A program made the position numbers and the translations under genes. The notes beneath the pieces are model-generated. The model made no database searches. It was not told the origin of the DNA and was given only the letters and a program-made list of their open reading frames with translations. Positions 55,053 through 63,935 of a DNA stretch of 64,000 bases are shown piece after piece; within the stretch, counting starts at the first letter, position 1, and every line of letters starts with the position of its first letter. This DNA comes from an uncultured Flavobacteriales bacterium (GTDB taxonomy: Bacteria > Bacteroidota > Bacteroidia > Flavobacteriales_D > Crocinitomicaceae), in contig CAJAII010000013.1 of NCBI GenBank assembly GCA_903939755.1, forward strand, positions 1 through 64,000, read 5' to 3'.

Positions 55053-55721
55053 TTATTTAGGATTTCGAAGTAAAACTTCATCAACCATACCATATTCTTT
55101 GGCTTCGCTTGCGGTCATCCAATAATCCCTATCGGAATCATTCGATACTTTTTTAAAGGTTTGTTTGGAATGCAACGCTAAAATATCATACAGTTCTTTT
55201 TTCAATTTAAGGATTTCCCTTGTGGTTATTTCGATATCCGAAGCTTGTCCTTGAGCACCACCTAAGGGCTGATGAATCATCACCCTAGAATGTTTTAAGG
55301 CACTTCGTTTTCCTTCAGCACCTGCACATAACAATACAGCTCCCATAGAAGCGGCTATTCCAGTACAAATTGTAGCCACATCTGGACGAATATATTGCAT
55401 AGTGTCATAAATCCCTAGACCAGCATAAACAGAACCACCGGGAGAATTCATGTAAATTTGAATGTCTTTTTTAGGATCTACCGATTCTAAAAATAGTAAT
55501 TGGGCATTAATGATGTTTGCTACTTGATCATTAATTCCTGTACCTAAAAAAATAATCCTATCCATCATTAATCGTGAAAAAACATCCATCTGAGTCATAT
55601 TCATTGGTCGCTCTTCAATAATATAAGGTGTCATGGAAGATTCAATATAGTGATCAAGACTAAGGCTATTTAGCCCCATGTGTTTTGTTGCATACTTTCT
55701 AAACTCATTATTATCAAACAT
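55053..55721 (-). CDS. clpP: ClpP protease subunit
   Basis: 222 residues. Serine peptidase of family S14 that forms the ClpP barrel. Catalytic Ser125 in GIAASMGAVLLCAG and His150 in VMIHQPLGGAQG, with the Asp in the SNDSDRDYWMTASEA region. It begins the clpPX operon behind a TATTTTTG -7 box at 55753-55746. The trigger factor gene that often precedes clpP is not adjacent. Confidence 0.97.
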   Translation of the reverse strand: MFDNNEFRKYATKHMGLNSLSLDHYIESSMTPYIIEERPMNMTQMDVFSRLMMDRIIFLGTGINDQVANIINAQLLFLESVDPKKDIQIYMNSPGGSVYAGLGIYDTMQYIRPDVATICTGIAASMGAVLLCAGAEGKRSALKHSRVMIHQPLGGAQGQASDIEITTREILKLKKELYDILALHSKQTFKKVSNDSDRDYWMTASEAKEYGMVDEVLLRNPK

Positions 55722-55745
55722 ACTACGTATTTTTTATATGAAATT

Positions 55746-55753
55746 CAAAAATA
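55746..55753 (-). promoter_or_regulatory. -7 box TATTTTTG of clpPX
   Basis: Exact TAnnTTTG match 24 nt before the clpP ATG on the minus strand. Confidence 0.5.
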
Positions 55754-55816
55754 ACCAATATCAACGATACCTATATCACAATAGATACTAAATTTACCTT
55801 TTTAGACTAAAAAAGA

Positions 55817-56797
55817 ATGATACCCGAAGAAATTAGAAATAAACGTATACTTCTAGCCTCATTAAATTGGGGATATGGACATTTATCGCGGTGTATTTCG
55901 ATAGTTTCTATATTACTTCAAAATAAAAACGTTGTTTTTTTCGCCGGAAGAGAAGCTGATTTTATCATATTGCGTCAATATTTTAGCGAAGAAATCACTT
56001 ATATCAAAAATGAGCCCTATCCTTTCATATTTCGCGGCAATCGTTTTAGAACACGAGACCTTTTAAATGCTGCCATTCCCTTGCTTAAATGTTATAAAAG
56101 AGAATTGAAATCGGTACCACTTCTCGTTGAAGAATTTAATATTAATTTAGTGCTTTCTGACCATCGGTATGGGTTTCGGTCAGATAAATGTCCAAGTATA
56201 TTCATCACCCACCAATGCACACTTCCTTTAAAGAAAATAGCTTGGCCCATACAAAAGCTCCATCAATCATTCATCCAAAAATTTAGTGAAGTTTGGATCA
56301 TTGACGATCAAGAAAAGAGATTTGCTGGAAAACTTTCAGAATCACTTGGTGTAAAGTCAACATATATCGGAATACAATCCCGTTTTTATGACGCAATAAA
56401 TACGCCTAAGGAGATAAATAAAGAGATTGAATGCATTCTTTTAATAAGTGGCCCCATCGAATTTTCACTTGCGCTCATCACACACTTCGAAAAAGAATTT
56501 AATGAGATGAAAGGACCTAAATATATTATTGGGTCGAAAGACATTATCCCCATACTTCCGAAACATTTAAGCGATTATTTTAAGCCAAATAACAATTGGA
56601 AAGAAACGGATAAACTTTTGCTTGAAACAAAATTAGTCTTGTCTTATAGTGGATATTCTACCATCATGGACATCGAATTTCTTTGCTGTGAAGCTAAATT
56701 AATTCCAACTAAAGGACAATTAGAGCAAATTTATTTAGCAGAAAAATTAACGGCAAATAAAAAAGCCTTAATCAATGATCAAGGCTTTTCAATATAA
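55817..56797 (+). CDS. GT-B fold glycosyltransferase-like protein
   Basis: 326 residues. The N-terminus ILLASLNWGYGHLSRC carries the glycine/His motif of MurG-like GT-B enzymes. A second Rossmann half (about 195-326) includes CILLISGPIEFSLALI, VLSYSGYSTIMDIEFL and the closing donor-site helix. Resembles the UDP-sugar transferase-like family found in many Bacteroidetes. Donor and acceptor are unknown; no polysaccharide cluster lies nearby. The last codons form part of a terminator hairpin. Confidence 0.75.
   Translation: MIPEEIRNKRILLASLNWGYGHLSRCISIVSILLQNKNVVFFAGREADFIILRQYFSEEITYIKNEPYPFIFRGNRFRTRDLLNAAIPLLKCYKRELKSVPLLVEEFNINLVLSDHRYGFRSDKCPSIFITHQCTLPLKKIAWPIQKLHQSFIQKFSEVWIIDDQEKRFAGKLSESLGVKSTYIGIQSRFYDAINTPKEINKEIECILLISGPIEFSLALITHFEKEFNEMKGPKYIIGSKDIIPILPKHLSDYFKPNNNWKETDKLLLETKLVLSYSGYSTIMDIEFLCCEAKLIPTKGQLEQIYLAEKLTANKKALINDQGFSI
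56761..56789. terminator. Terminator hairpin overlapping the 3' end of the glycosyltransferase gene
   Basis: AAAAGCCTT/AAGGCTTTT, a perfect 9-bp stem with an 11-nt loop. It serves a convergent gene pair (glycosyltransferase and OmpA/TPR lipoprotein), and A-tract/T-tract symmetry allows termination in both directions. Confidence 0.75.
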
Positions 56798-56810
56798 TTT
56801 GATTTATTAA

Positions 56811-58517
56811 TTACTTAACAGCAGCTGAAAATGTTGCGTCAGTCATTAACTTAATAAATTCTCTATCTCTTCCAGCTTTCTCTTTCAATCCTGGATTCTT
56901 AGCAAAAGCAGACTTCAAGCAACTAACGACAGCATCAACACCAGCATTGCTTCTTGAAGCGATAATCGCCTTTAAGTAATGACCATCTGCTGATTCTTTA
57001 TCAGAACTTGCAGCAATTGTTTTACTTGCCTCATCTAATTTATTTGCTAAAATTTGTGCTAGCGCCTTATTGTAAGAAGCATCGGATCCAAATCCAGTAA
57101 TCGCAGCAGAATAATTTCCTTCTAAAATACTAATGATAGCATTGTTATAGGCTAATTGAGGCGTTTTATCTTTCACTTGTCCTAAAAGTTTTTTTGCCGA
57201 TTCTCTATCACCACCTGACATGGCTACACCCGCCAAATTGTTTTTTGACATGGCATTATCCATAAGGTTATTTGCTTTTTCTAAACTAGCCTTGGCTTCA
57301 GACATTTTGTTTTGCATGTATTTTACAGCTCCTAAATTATTGTGCGTTCTGTAATCGGATGGAGCAACTACTGTTGCTACTTGATAAATACGTGCTTTTT
57401 CAGCTACATCATTGGTTAATTTCGTAGCCGTAAATAATAGTTCTTCCACTGTTAAAGAATTCGGATTTGATGTTGAAGCACTAATTAACTCTGCATCCGT
57501 CCATCCTTTTTCTGTATAATTAACAGTAATAACAGATCGGCGAATCATAGGGAAAACATCTTTTTCCAATTCCAAATAAGTTTTACCTAATGCTGCCATT
57601 TGCTTTTCTCTCTCAGCTGGGTCAGCAGTCATTTTAATTACTCGTAAGAACAATGCTTTGTCTGCTTCAGGAATAGTAGTTGTCATTGCCAACTGGTCTT
57701 GAAAACCTACAAAATCCTCACCTAATCCATTAATCGCGAATTTTGAAGAGTCAGCATACAGCATCATTTTTGCCTTTTTCATTAATTCCATAAAAGCATT
57801 ACGTGCCATTCTAGAACGCTCTGTTGACAAATTAGTGTTTTTAGCTTCTTCTCCATCTGGAGATGCATAACCTTTAATGTCAATAGAGTTAATTGTTATT
57901 TTGTTATTCGCTTGAGCAGTTGTTAACCAAACAACTAGATCTAACACATCTTTGTCGGTTAATTCTGGTTTCCTAACAACCGATTTTCCTTTTTCGAAAT
58001 TAATTAATGCGGAAACAGACTTATCATTTGAACGAACCAATTTATCTTCAGCAAGTAACATTTTAAACTCATTATGTACTAAAAGTGGTGTGATGATTGT
58101 ACCATCAGCAATCTTAGTTTCAGGAAGCACATCTTTCTCTTTTGCTCCTTTGTATATTTTACCTGTTAGTTTTAAATCTGTTGCTTCCATGGAAGGATTG
58201 TAGGCAACCACTTCTTCGAATGTGGCAGTTCCACCTGGCTTGAAAGTAATTGTTTGGCCATTTCCAGTAGCTTTTTCACCTTGAATTGTCCAAGTAGTAA
58301 GTTTTGCGTCTCCAAAAACAGGAGTGATTTCCACTTTCGCTTTTTTCTTAATTCCTTTTTCTGGAATAGTAACAGTTACAGCAACTTTCACATTATCACC
58401 ATGTAATTCCAAAGGATTAGGCGTAACAGAATAAGTAACATCTTTTAATAAATCACAACTAGAAACTAGTATTGCAACAAGGCCGGCTAAGGAGAAAAAC
58501 GTAAGTTTTGTTTTCAT
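56811..58517 (-). CDS. OmpA-like / TPR lipoprotein
   Basis: 568 residues. Lipoprotein signal ending LVSSC (Cys21). A beta-rich N-terminal region (about 25-165) precedes an OmpA-like domain (about 165-350) with IDIKGYASPDGEEAKN and LSTERSRMARNAF, the peptidoglycan-contact helix. The C-terminal ~200 residues are tetratricopeptide-like helices (YRTHNNLGAVKYMQNKMSEAKASL in positions 390-415). It should anchor the outer membrane to peptidoglycan and offer a protein-binding surface. Even codon use suggests high expression. A TATATTTG -7 box lies at 58553-58546. Confidence 0.82.
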   Translation of the reverse strand: MKTKLTFFSLAGLVAILVSSCDLLKDVTYSVTPNPLELHGDNVKVAVTVTIPEKGIKKKAKVEITPVFGDAKLTTWTIQGEKATGNGQTITFKPGGTATFEEVVAYNPSMEATDLKLTGKIYKGAKEKDVLPETKIADGTIITPLLVHNEFKMLLAEDKLVRSNDKSVSALINFEKGKSVVRKPELTDKDVLDLVVWLTTAQANNKITINSIDIKGYASPDGEEAKNTNLSTERSRMARNAFMELMKKAKMMLYADSSKFAINGLGEDFVGFQDQLAMTTTIPEADKALFLRVIKMTADPAEREKQMAALGKTYLELEKDVFPMIRRSVITVNYTEKGWTDAELISASTSNPNSLTVEELLFTATKLTNDVAEKARIYQVATVVAPSDYRTHNNLGAVKYMQNKMSEAKASLEKANNLMDNAMSKNNLAGVAMSGGDRESAKKLLGQVKDKTPQLAYNNAIISILEGNYSAAITGFGSDASYNKALAQILANKLDEASKTIAASSDKESADGHYLKAIIASRSNAGVDAVVSCLKSAFAKNPGLKEKAGRDREFIKLMTDATFSAAVK

Positions 58518-58545
58518 AAATTACTTTTTATTTATTATATAGCGA

Positions 58546-58553
58546 CAAATATA
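58546..58553 (-). promoter_or_regulatory. -7 box TATATTTG of the OmpA/TPR lipoprotein gene
   Basis: Exact TAnnTTTG match 28 nt before the ATG on the minus strand, giving a leader of about 24 nt. Confidence 0.5.
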
Positions 58554-58588
58554 AATATAAATATCCTAATCAAAAAAAAAGCCTATTA

Positions 58589-59032
58589 TTAATCTTTTAA
58601 CTCTAACAATGTCAAGTCATCTAGGATTTCCAAAAGAGGAACTCGTACAAATTCGCGATCAAAAATAAAAGGATGCGGAACAATAAGAAAGTCTGTCCGA
58701 ATTATTTCGTTGTTAAAGTATAAAATATCAATATCGATAAGCCTGTCCTTATAAATTCCATTTGATTTTGATGTTCTTCCCAACTTTTTTTCCACTCTTT
58801 CTATGGTATTCAATACATCTAAAGGAGAAAAGTCAGTTGCTGCCTTAACCACTATATTCACGAAATCATTGGATGAAACGAACCCTTGAGCTTGGGAGTA
58901 ATAATAGGTAGATCTTTTGCTTATTATTCCGATTTCAGATTGAATGAGAATCAATGCCTGCTCAATATTTTCAATTTTATTCCCTAAGTTACTTCCTAAT
59001 CCAAGGTAAAGCTGATTTAGTTTTTTTTCCAT
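58589..59032 (-). CDS. folK: 2-amino-4-hydroxy-6-hydroxymethyldihydropteridine pyrophosphokinase
   Basis: 147 residues. Transfers pyrophosphate from ATP to the pterin in folate synthesis. Motifs: YLGLGSNLGNKIENI at the start, SNDFVNIVVKA, and RLIDIDILYFNNE followed by VPHPFIFDREFVRVPL. All ATP and metal-binding residues seem present. The gene overlaps gldD by 16 bp and ends the topA-ssb-gldE-gldD-folK run. Confidence 0.95.
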   Translation of the reverse strand: MEKKLNQLYLGLGSNLGNKIENIEQALILIQSEIGIISKRSTYYYSQAQGFVSSNDFVNIVVKAATDFSPLDVLNTIERVEKKLGRTSKSNGIYKDRLIDIDILYFNNEIIRTDFLIVPHPFIFDREFVRVPLLEILDDLTLLELKD

Positions 59033-59649
59033 TGAAGGCTATTTACTAAATGTAGCAAATCAATTTTCAAGTACTCTAACGATGGGCGCAAACTATCATA
59101 ATTCGGCTTGCAATTCAACAACACCTCTCCCCTAATAAAATTAGAAGTTGAATCGGTTAAATAGAACTGATAATTGGTTGCAACATTTCCTTTCAAGGTA
59201 AAAAACGTTCCAAAAACTCTTCTTTCAGGGTCTATTATTTGTTGAAAGTCGATTCGATCAGCCTTTATTTTATGGTCATCAATAAAGTCATTGGAGATAT
59301 TAATCAGCTGAGCGAGAGAATCTGGTGAATTAAACGCTTTATAAAAAAGATAGAGCGTTCCATTTATGGGTCCGAGATCTATCTCTTGGGCACATTGCCC
59401 CTTATTATCCGTATTAACATTCTTTAAAGTGAAAATGTCAGCTGACTCGAGCATAACAAAACAAGCCACTTGTTCATTATGATAATAGTGATCAGGAAGA
59501 TTAATCCTTAAATAAGTGGGTGGTTTTGGAATAAAATCACTTGTACGAAGTAGCGAAGATGTAGTATTTACAAGAAAAATAAATCCCGCTGCCTCTAAAA
59601 ACAAAAAAGCACGGAAAAGAATTCTCATGGTTCCAAGATTCTTACTCAT
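59017..59649 (-). CDS. gldD: Gliding motility protein GldD, divergent
   Basis: 210 residues (203 from the second Met). The C-terminal half matches GldD: GTFFTLKGNVATNYQFYLTD region, then STSNFIRGEVLL, PNYDSLRPSLEYL and DLLHLVNSLQWK. GldD is needed for gliding and type IX secretion, and its gene follows gldE in Flavobacterium, as here. Odd points: GldD is usually a lipoprotein, but after the hydrophobic leader (LFLEAAGFIFLVNTTSS) there is no lipobox Cys, and the N-terminal half matches poorly. It may be anchored by an uncleaved helix instead. The start overlaps the gldE stop by one base. Confidence 0.78.
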   Translation of the reverse strand: MSKNLGTMRILFRAFLFLEAAGFIFLVNTTSSLLRTSDFIPKPPTYLRINLPDHYYHNEQVACFVMLESADIFTLKNVNTDNKGQCAQEIDLGPINGTLYLFYKAFNSPDSLAQLINISNDFIDDHKIKADRIDFQQIIDPERRVFGTFFTLKGNVATNYQFYLTDSTSNFIRGEVLLNCKPNYDSLRPSLEYLKIDLLHLVNSLQWKKN

Positions 59650-60977
59650 TATTTATTGTTTATTAAAACCTTAACCAACTTCACTCTTCTCTTATCAGAT
59701 GATTCAACAATCAATTTAAAATTACCTTGCAAAATAAACTCCTTGTTTTTCATGATTCTACCAGACTGCTCATTGATAAATCCACCAAGTGTTTCAGCAT
59801 CTCCTTTAATCGCTTCAAAATCCTTCCCGTCTATCCCAACCACTTTGTAAAAGTCATTTAAGGTTGTCCTGCCTTCAAATATGTAGGTGGAATCATCTAT
59901 TTTTTCAAATGCTATTTCGTCATCATCAAATTCATCGGTGATATCTCCCACAATTTCCTCCAAAATATCTTCCAATGTAATTACACCCGACGCCCCGCCG
60001 TACTCATCGACAACAACCGCTAAATGCATTTTCATACTTCTAAATTCTTGCAGTAAATCGTTAATTTTTTTATTTTCCGGAATGAAAAATGGTTTTCTAA
60101 TTACTTCCACCCAATTGAATTCTTTTCCTTTTGACAGATGTTGAAGAAGGTCTTTGATATATAGAATTCCAATAACATTGTCGGTATTTTCTTTATAAAC
60201 TGGGATCCTGGAATATCCTGCATCCAAGACAAAAGCAAGCACCTCATCAAACAAACAATCTGAATTCAACACGGCCATTTCTATTCGAGGCTTCATTATT
60301 TGTGAGGCTTCCGTTCGACCGAATTTGACAATTCCTTCCAATAATTTTTGTTCCTCGTCTGATGTCGAACTTTCTTTTGTTAGCGCAATCGCATGCTCAA
60401 GTTCGTCTGAAGAAATCTGAATCGATTTTCTCTTTGCTTTGGAAATGAATTTACTACCACTTACCAGCACCCATTTCAACCATGAAATTGGAGGTGTTTT
60501 ACTTAAGATATATAAGGGTCTGGCTACCCAACGTGAAACTCTTTCGGCATTATTGGTCGCATAAATTTTGGGGATCACCTCTCCGATTAGCAAAATCATA
60601 AAAGTAATTCCCACCACTTCAATAAAGAACCGTATTAGTTCGTTGCCTGCTTTCACTGGAAAATTTGCGTCCAACACAAATGTGGAGAGGATAACTATCC
60701 CAACAATCACAAAGTTATTTACTATTAAAATGGTCGCTAATAAATCCCTTGGGTTGGACAATAATTGAATGATCGTCTTTGCCTCTTTCGAATTTTCGGC
60801 TTTCAGCTTATTATTTTCATCGGGATTAATCGAAAATAAGGCCGATTCAGAACCCGACATTACTGCACAAAAGAAGAGAAGAAAAAATATGATAATCGCA
60901 TATATGATCGTTTCCGAACCAATTCCTGCGTACATGATTTCTGGTATAACTAAACTGGGAGGTTCGATACTATTCAT
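59649..60977 (-). CDS. gldE: Gliding motility-associated protein GldE (CNNM/CBS/CorC)
   Basis: 442 residues. CNNM (DUF21) membrane domain with about four helices (about 20-200), tandem CBS domains (about 205-335; MKPRIEMAVLN and LAVVVDEYGGASGVITLEDIL), and a CorC/HlyC C-terminal domain (about 345-440). GldE is a paralogue of magnesium/cobalt efflux proteins and works with GldD in gliding. Gene order ssb-gldE-gldD is that of Flavobacterium. A general metal transporter role cannot be ruled out. Confidence 0.88.
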   Translation of the reverse strand: MNSIEPPSLVIPEIMYAGIGSETIIYAIIIFFLLFFCAVMSGSESALFSINPDENNKLKAENSKEAKTIIQLLSNPRDLLATILIVNNFVIVGIVILSTFVLDANFPVKAGNELIRFFIEVVGITFMILLIGEVIPKIYATNNAERVSRWVARPLYILSKTPPISWLKWVLVSGSKFISKAKRKSIQISSDELEHAIALTKESSTSDEEQKLLEGIVKFGRTEASQIMKPRIEMAVLNSDCLFDEVLAFVLDAGYSRIPVYKENTDNVIGILYIKDLLQHLSKGKEFNWVEVIRKPFFIPENKKINDLLQEFRSMKMHLAVVVDEYGGASGVITLEDILEEIVGDITDEFDDDEIAFEKIDDSTYIFEGRTTLNDFYKVVGIDGKDFEAIKGDAETLGGFINEQSGRIMKNKEFILQGNFKLIVESSDKRRVKLVKVLINNK

Positions 60978-60982
60978 TTATA

Positions 60983-61426
60983 TTAAAATGGTAAGACATC
61001 GCCCTCTTCGGGGGCCAAATCAGTTAATTTACTTTCCGTTGTTGAATGATCTTCTTTACGATAAGGAGCCGGATTATTTTCTTTATTCTCAGGCCTCGAT
61101 AAGATCGTCATTTCATCTCCAACTACTTCCGTATTATAGCGAGTATTTCCCTCTTTATCCTGCCAAGATTTTTTCTTCAATTTGCCTTCAACATAAATTT
61201 TCGTGCCTTTATGCAGGAACTTTTCTGCCACTTCAGCTAAACCTCTCCACAAAACTATATCGTGCCAATCAGTGATTTCTTTTTTTTCACCTGATTGTTT
61301 ATCTACATACGATTCGGAAGTAGCAATTGAAAAAGATGCTACTACAGCCCCATTATCAAAGCGCCTCACCTCTGGGTCTTTGCCCAAATTTCCAATTAAA
61401 ATTACCTTGTTTACACTTCCGCTCAT
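60983..61426 (-). CDS. ssb: Single-stranded DNA-binding protein
   Basis: 147 residues. OB-fold (about 1-110; NKVILIGNLGKDPEVRRF, DWHDIVLWRGLAEVAEKFL, YVEGKLKKKSW) and a short linker to the acidic tip EEGDVLPF that binds partner proteins. A TATATTTG -7 box (61439-61432), inside the topA-ssb gap and the end of topA, sits 5 nt before the ATG, so ssb has its own nearly leaderless start. mutY, which precedes ssb in Flavobacterium, is replaced here by topA. Confidence 0.95.
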   Translation of the reverse strand: MSGSVNKVILIGNLGKDPEVRRFDNGAVVASFSIATSESYVDKQSGEKKEITDWHDIVLWRGLAEVAEKFLHKGTKIYVEGKLKKKSWQDKEGNTRYNTEVVGDEMTILSRPENKENNPAPYRKEDHSTTESKLTDLAPEEGDVLPF

Positions 61427-61431
61427 AGAGA

Positions 61432-61439
61432 CAAATATA
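61432..61439 (-). promoter_or_regulatory. -7 box TATATTTG of ssb
   Basis: Exact TAnnTTTG match 5 nt before the ssb ATG on the minus strand. It lies in the 18-bp gap after topA. Confidence 0.5.
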
Positions 61440-61444
61440 ATCTA

Positions 61445-63760
61445 TTATTTCTTTTTAAATATTTTTTTCGCTTTTGATTTTTGGGGTTGATTTTTAGCAA
61501 TGGTTAAGCATTCTTCCAACGAAATTTTTTCAACATCTACGTCTTTAGGCAGCTTGAAATTATCCTTTCCTATTTTTAGGTAAACCCCCCATCTTCCATT
61601 TAATAGCGTAACGTCCTCTCTTTCATCGAAAGATTTTACCAATCGATTGGCATCCACTTCTTTTTTCAAAATTATTAACTCGATGGCCCTTTCCAGCGTA
61701 ATTGAAATGGGATCTTCCTCCTTTGGGATGGATATAAATGATTTTCCGTGTTGTACGTATGGTCCAAACCGACCAATATTCGCTTTTACATCCAATTCTT
61801 CGTATGCGCCTAATAATCTCGGCAACTTAAATAATTGCAACACCTCTTCCAATGAAATGGTATGAATGGATTGCGTTTTTAATAAGGAGGCAAATAATGG
61901 TTTTTCGCCATCTAATTCCTCATCACCAATTTGCGCCATAGGTCCAAAACGCCCCATCCGAGCGATCACTTTTCTGCCATTGTCTGGATGAATTCCCAAA
62001 TCTCTTTCTCCTGTAGCGCGGGCTGAATGTTCCAATGTATTTTCTACTGTAACATGAAAAGGCTTATAAAAATCCTTCAACATGGCCGTCCACTTAATTC
62101 GCCCTCCGGCGATCTCATCAAATTCAGCTTCAACTTTAGCAGTAAAATTATAATCCAATACGTTCTCGAAATTTTCACTCAAAAACCGTGTAACTAACAC
62201 ACCAATATCTGTTGGCGACAAGCGATTTTTTTCTTTTCCGGTAGTTTCAGATTTAGTTATGGTATTTATAGATCCTGCCAACAAAACAAGCTCTTGATAA
62301 TTTCGAAGTTGTCCCTCATTTTCTTTTTTCTCAACATATCCCCTATTTTGAATAGTTGTAATTGTAGGCGCATAAGTTGAAGGACGACCAATTCCCAATT
62401 CTTCTAATTTTTTAACTAAAGATGCCTCCGCATAACGCGCCGGTGGCCTAGTAAATCTTTCTGTAGCTTTGATTTCTGTGGCAGTCAATTTTTCTAATTC
62501 ACTAACCGCAGGAAGTAGATTATTTTCTTCTTCATCTAGATCATCTACATTTGAAGCTAAATAAACCTTCAAGAAACCATCAAAAAGGATTACTTCGCCT
62601 TTCGCAACAAAATGATTACCTGTTGTTAAACCACCAATTGTTACTGTTGTCCTTTCTAGTTTTGCATGTGCCATTTGACTAGCTATGGCCCGTTTCCAAA
62701 TTAAATCGTATAATTTTTTTTCGTCGTTTTCACCAGAAAAATCACTTTTCGAAAAATCAGTTGGGCGAATTGCCTCATGCGCTTCTTGAGCACCCGCTGA
62801 TTTGGTCGTATATTTAGTCAAGTTCCAATATTGCTCCCCGTATTTTCTAATAATTTCATCTTTTGCAGCATTTATTGCTGTCTCAGATAAATTCATGGAG
62901 TCGGTTCGCATATAAGTAATCCAACCCGACTCATACAAGCGTTGCGCAACACTCATTGTTTTTGTTACGGAATAACCCAGTTTTAAACTGGCTTCTTGTT
63001 GCAAAGTAGATGTCGTGAAAGGAGCTGATGGAGATTTGCTAGCCGGTTTTTTAAGGGTGCTTTCCACGAAAAAATCAGCATTTATACAGTTCTCTAATAA
63101 GGATGTTGCTTCATCGATGTTCGATAAATTTTTATTAAGTTCTGCCTTTAATGTGCCATTTAATGCCTGAAAATTTCCTACAACGCGATAAAAACCCGCC
63201 GAATTAAAAGCTTCTATTTCATCTTCTTTATCCACAATTAACTTTACAGCAACCGATTGAACACGACCAGCAGATAATCCAGGCTTAACTTTTCGCCACA
63301 GCACAGGAGATAATTCAAATCCCACTATCCGATCTAAAATTCTTCGTGCTTGCTGGGCGTCAACTAATTCTTTGTTAACTTTTCTAGGATTCTCGATTGC
63401 TTTTAAAATAGCCGATTTTGTGATTTCATTAAACGTTATCCGCCTAGTATTTTCTTCTTTTAATCCGAGCGTTTCAAATAAATGCCAAGAAATAGCTTCT
63501 CCTTCACGATCCTCATCCGTTGCAAGCCATACCATTTCGGAAGACTTAACTAATTTTTTTAGTTCAGCGACTAGTGCTTTTTTTTCTGGTGTCACCTCAT
63601 AAACAGGCGTAAAATCATTCTCGATATCTACCGACAACCCTTTCTTTCCAAGGTCTCGAACATGTCCATAACTTGATTTAACAATGTACTGATTTCCCAA
63701 ATACCCCTCGATAGTTTTTGCTTTTGCAGGTGACTCCACGATCACTAAATTCTTTGCCAT
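61445..63760 (-). CDS. topA: DNA topoisomerase I
   Basis: 771 residues. Type IA enzyme that relaxes negative supercoils. Toprim domain (about 1-120; LVIVESPAKAKTIEGYLG, TDEDREGEAISWHL) and catalytic domain with nucleophile Tyr283 in GWITYMRTDSMNLS, also RPPARYAEASLVKKLEELGIGRPSTYAP (given by position about 435-465). After ~560, the usual C4 zinc fingers are replaced by Bacteroidetes-type repeats (GRFGPMAQIG, GRFGPYVQHG, GRWGVYLKIG) and a Lys-rich tail. A TACATTTG -7 box lies at 63786-63779. Confidence 0.96.
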   Translation of the reverse strand: MAKNLVIVESPAKAKTIEGYLGNQYIVKSSYGHVRDLGKKGLSVDIENDFTPVYEVTPEKKALVAELKKLVKSSEMVWLATDEDREGEAISWHLFETLGLKEENTRRITFNEITKSAILKAIENPRKVNKELVDAQQARRILDRIVGFELSPVLWRKVKPGLSAGRVQSVAVKLIVDKEDEIEAFNSAGFYRVVGNFQALNGTLKAELNKNLSNIDEATSLLENCINADFFVESTLKKPASKSPSAPFTTSTLQQEASLKLGYSVTKTMSVAQRLYESGWITYMRTDSMNLSETAINAAKDEIIRKYGEQYWNLTKYTTKSAGAQEAHEAIRPTDFSKSDFSGENDEKKLYDLIWKRAIASQMAHAKLERTTVTIGGLTTGNHFVAKGEVILFDGFLKVYLASNVDDLDEEENNLLPAVSELEKLTATEIKATERFTRPPARYAEASLVKKLEELGIGRPSTYAPTITTIQNRGYVEKKENEGQLRNYQELVLLAGSINTITKSETTGKEKNRLSPTDIGVLVTRFLSENFENVLDYNFTAKVEAEFDEIAGGRIKWTAMLKDFYKPFHVTVENTLEHSARATGERDLGIHPDNGRKVIARMGRFGPMAQIGDEELDGEKPLFASLLKTQSIHTISLEEVLQLFKLPRLLGAYEELDVKANIGRFGPYVQHGKSFISIPKEEDPISITLERAIELIILKKEVDANRLVKSFDEREDVTLLNGRWGVYLKIGKDNFKLPKDVDVEKISLEECLTIAKNQPQKSKAKKIFKKK

Positions 63761-63778
63761 GCTCTCTTATTTTCGATA

Positions 63779-63786
63779 CAAATGTA
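63779..63786 (-). promoter_or_regulatory. -7 box TACATTTG of topA
   Basis: Exact TAnnTTTG match 18 nt before the topA ATG on the minus strand. Confidence 0.5.
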
Positions 63787-63935
63787 TAATGAATTCAATA
63801 CAAGACACTAAATACTTGAATAGATTTTTAATTATAGCCTTATTAACTAGTTAAATAAAATAAAATTCTTTTTACTGACATTTTGACACTAAGCGCTATT
63901 TGCCTAATTTTACACAAGAATTTGCTGAATAGAAA

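Noticed and set aside
60769-61275. 168-residue plus-strand frame across gldE and ssb
   Set aside because: Antisense to two well-identified genes, with no family signal.
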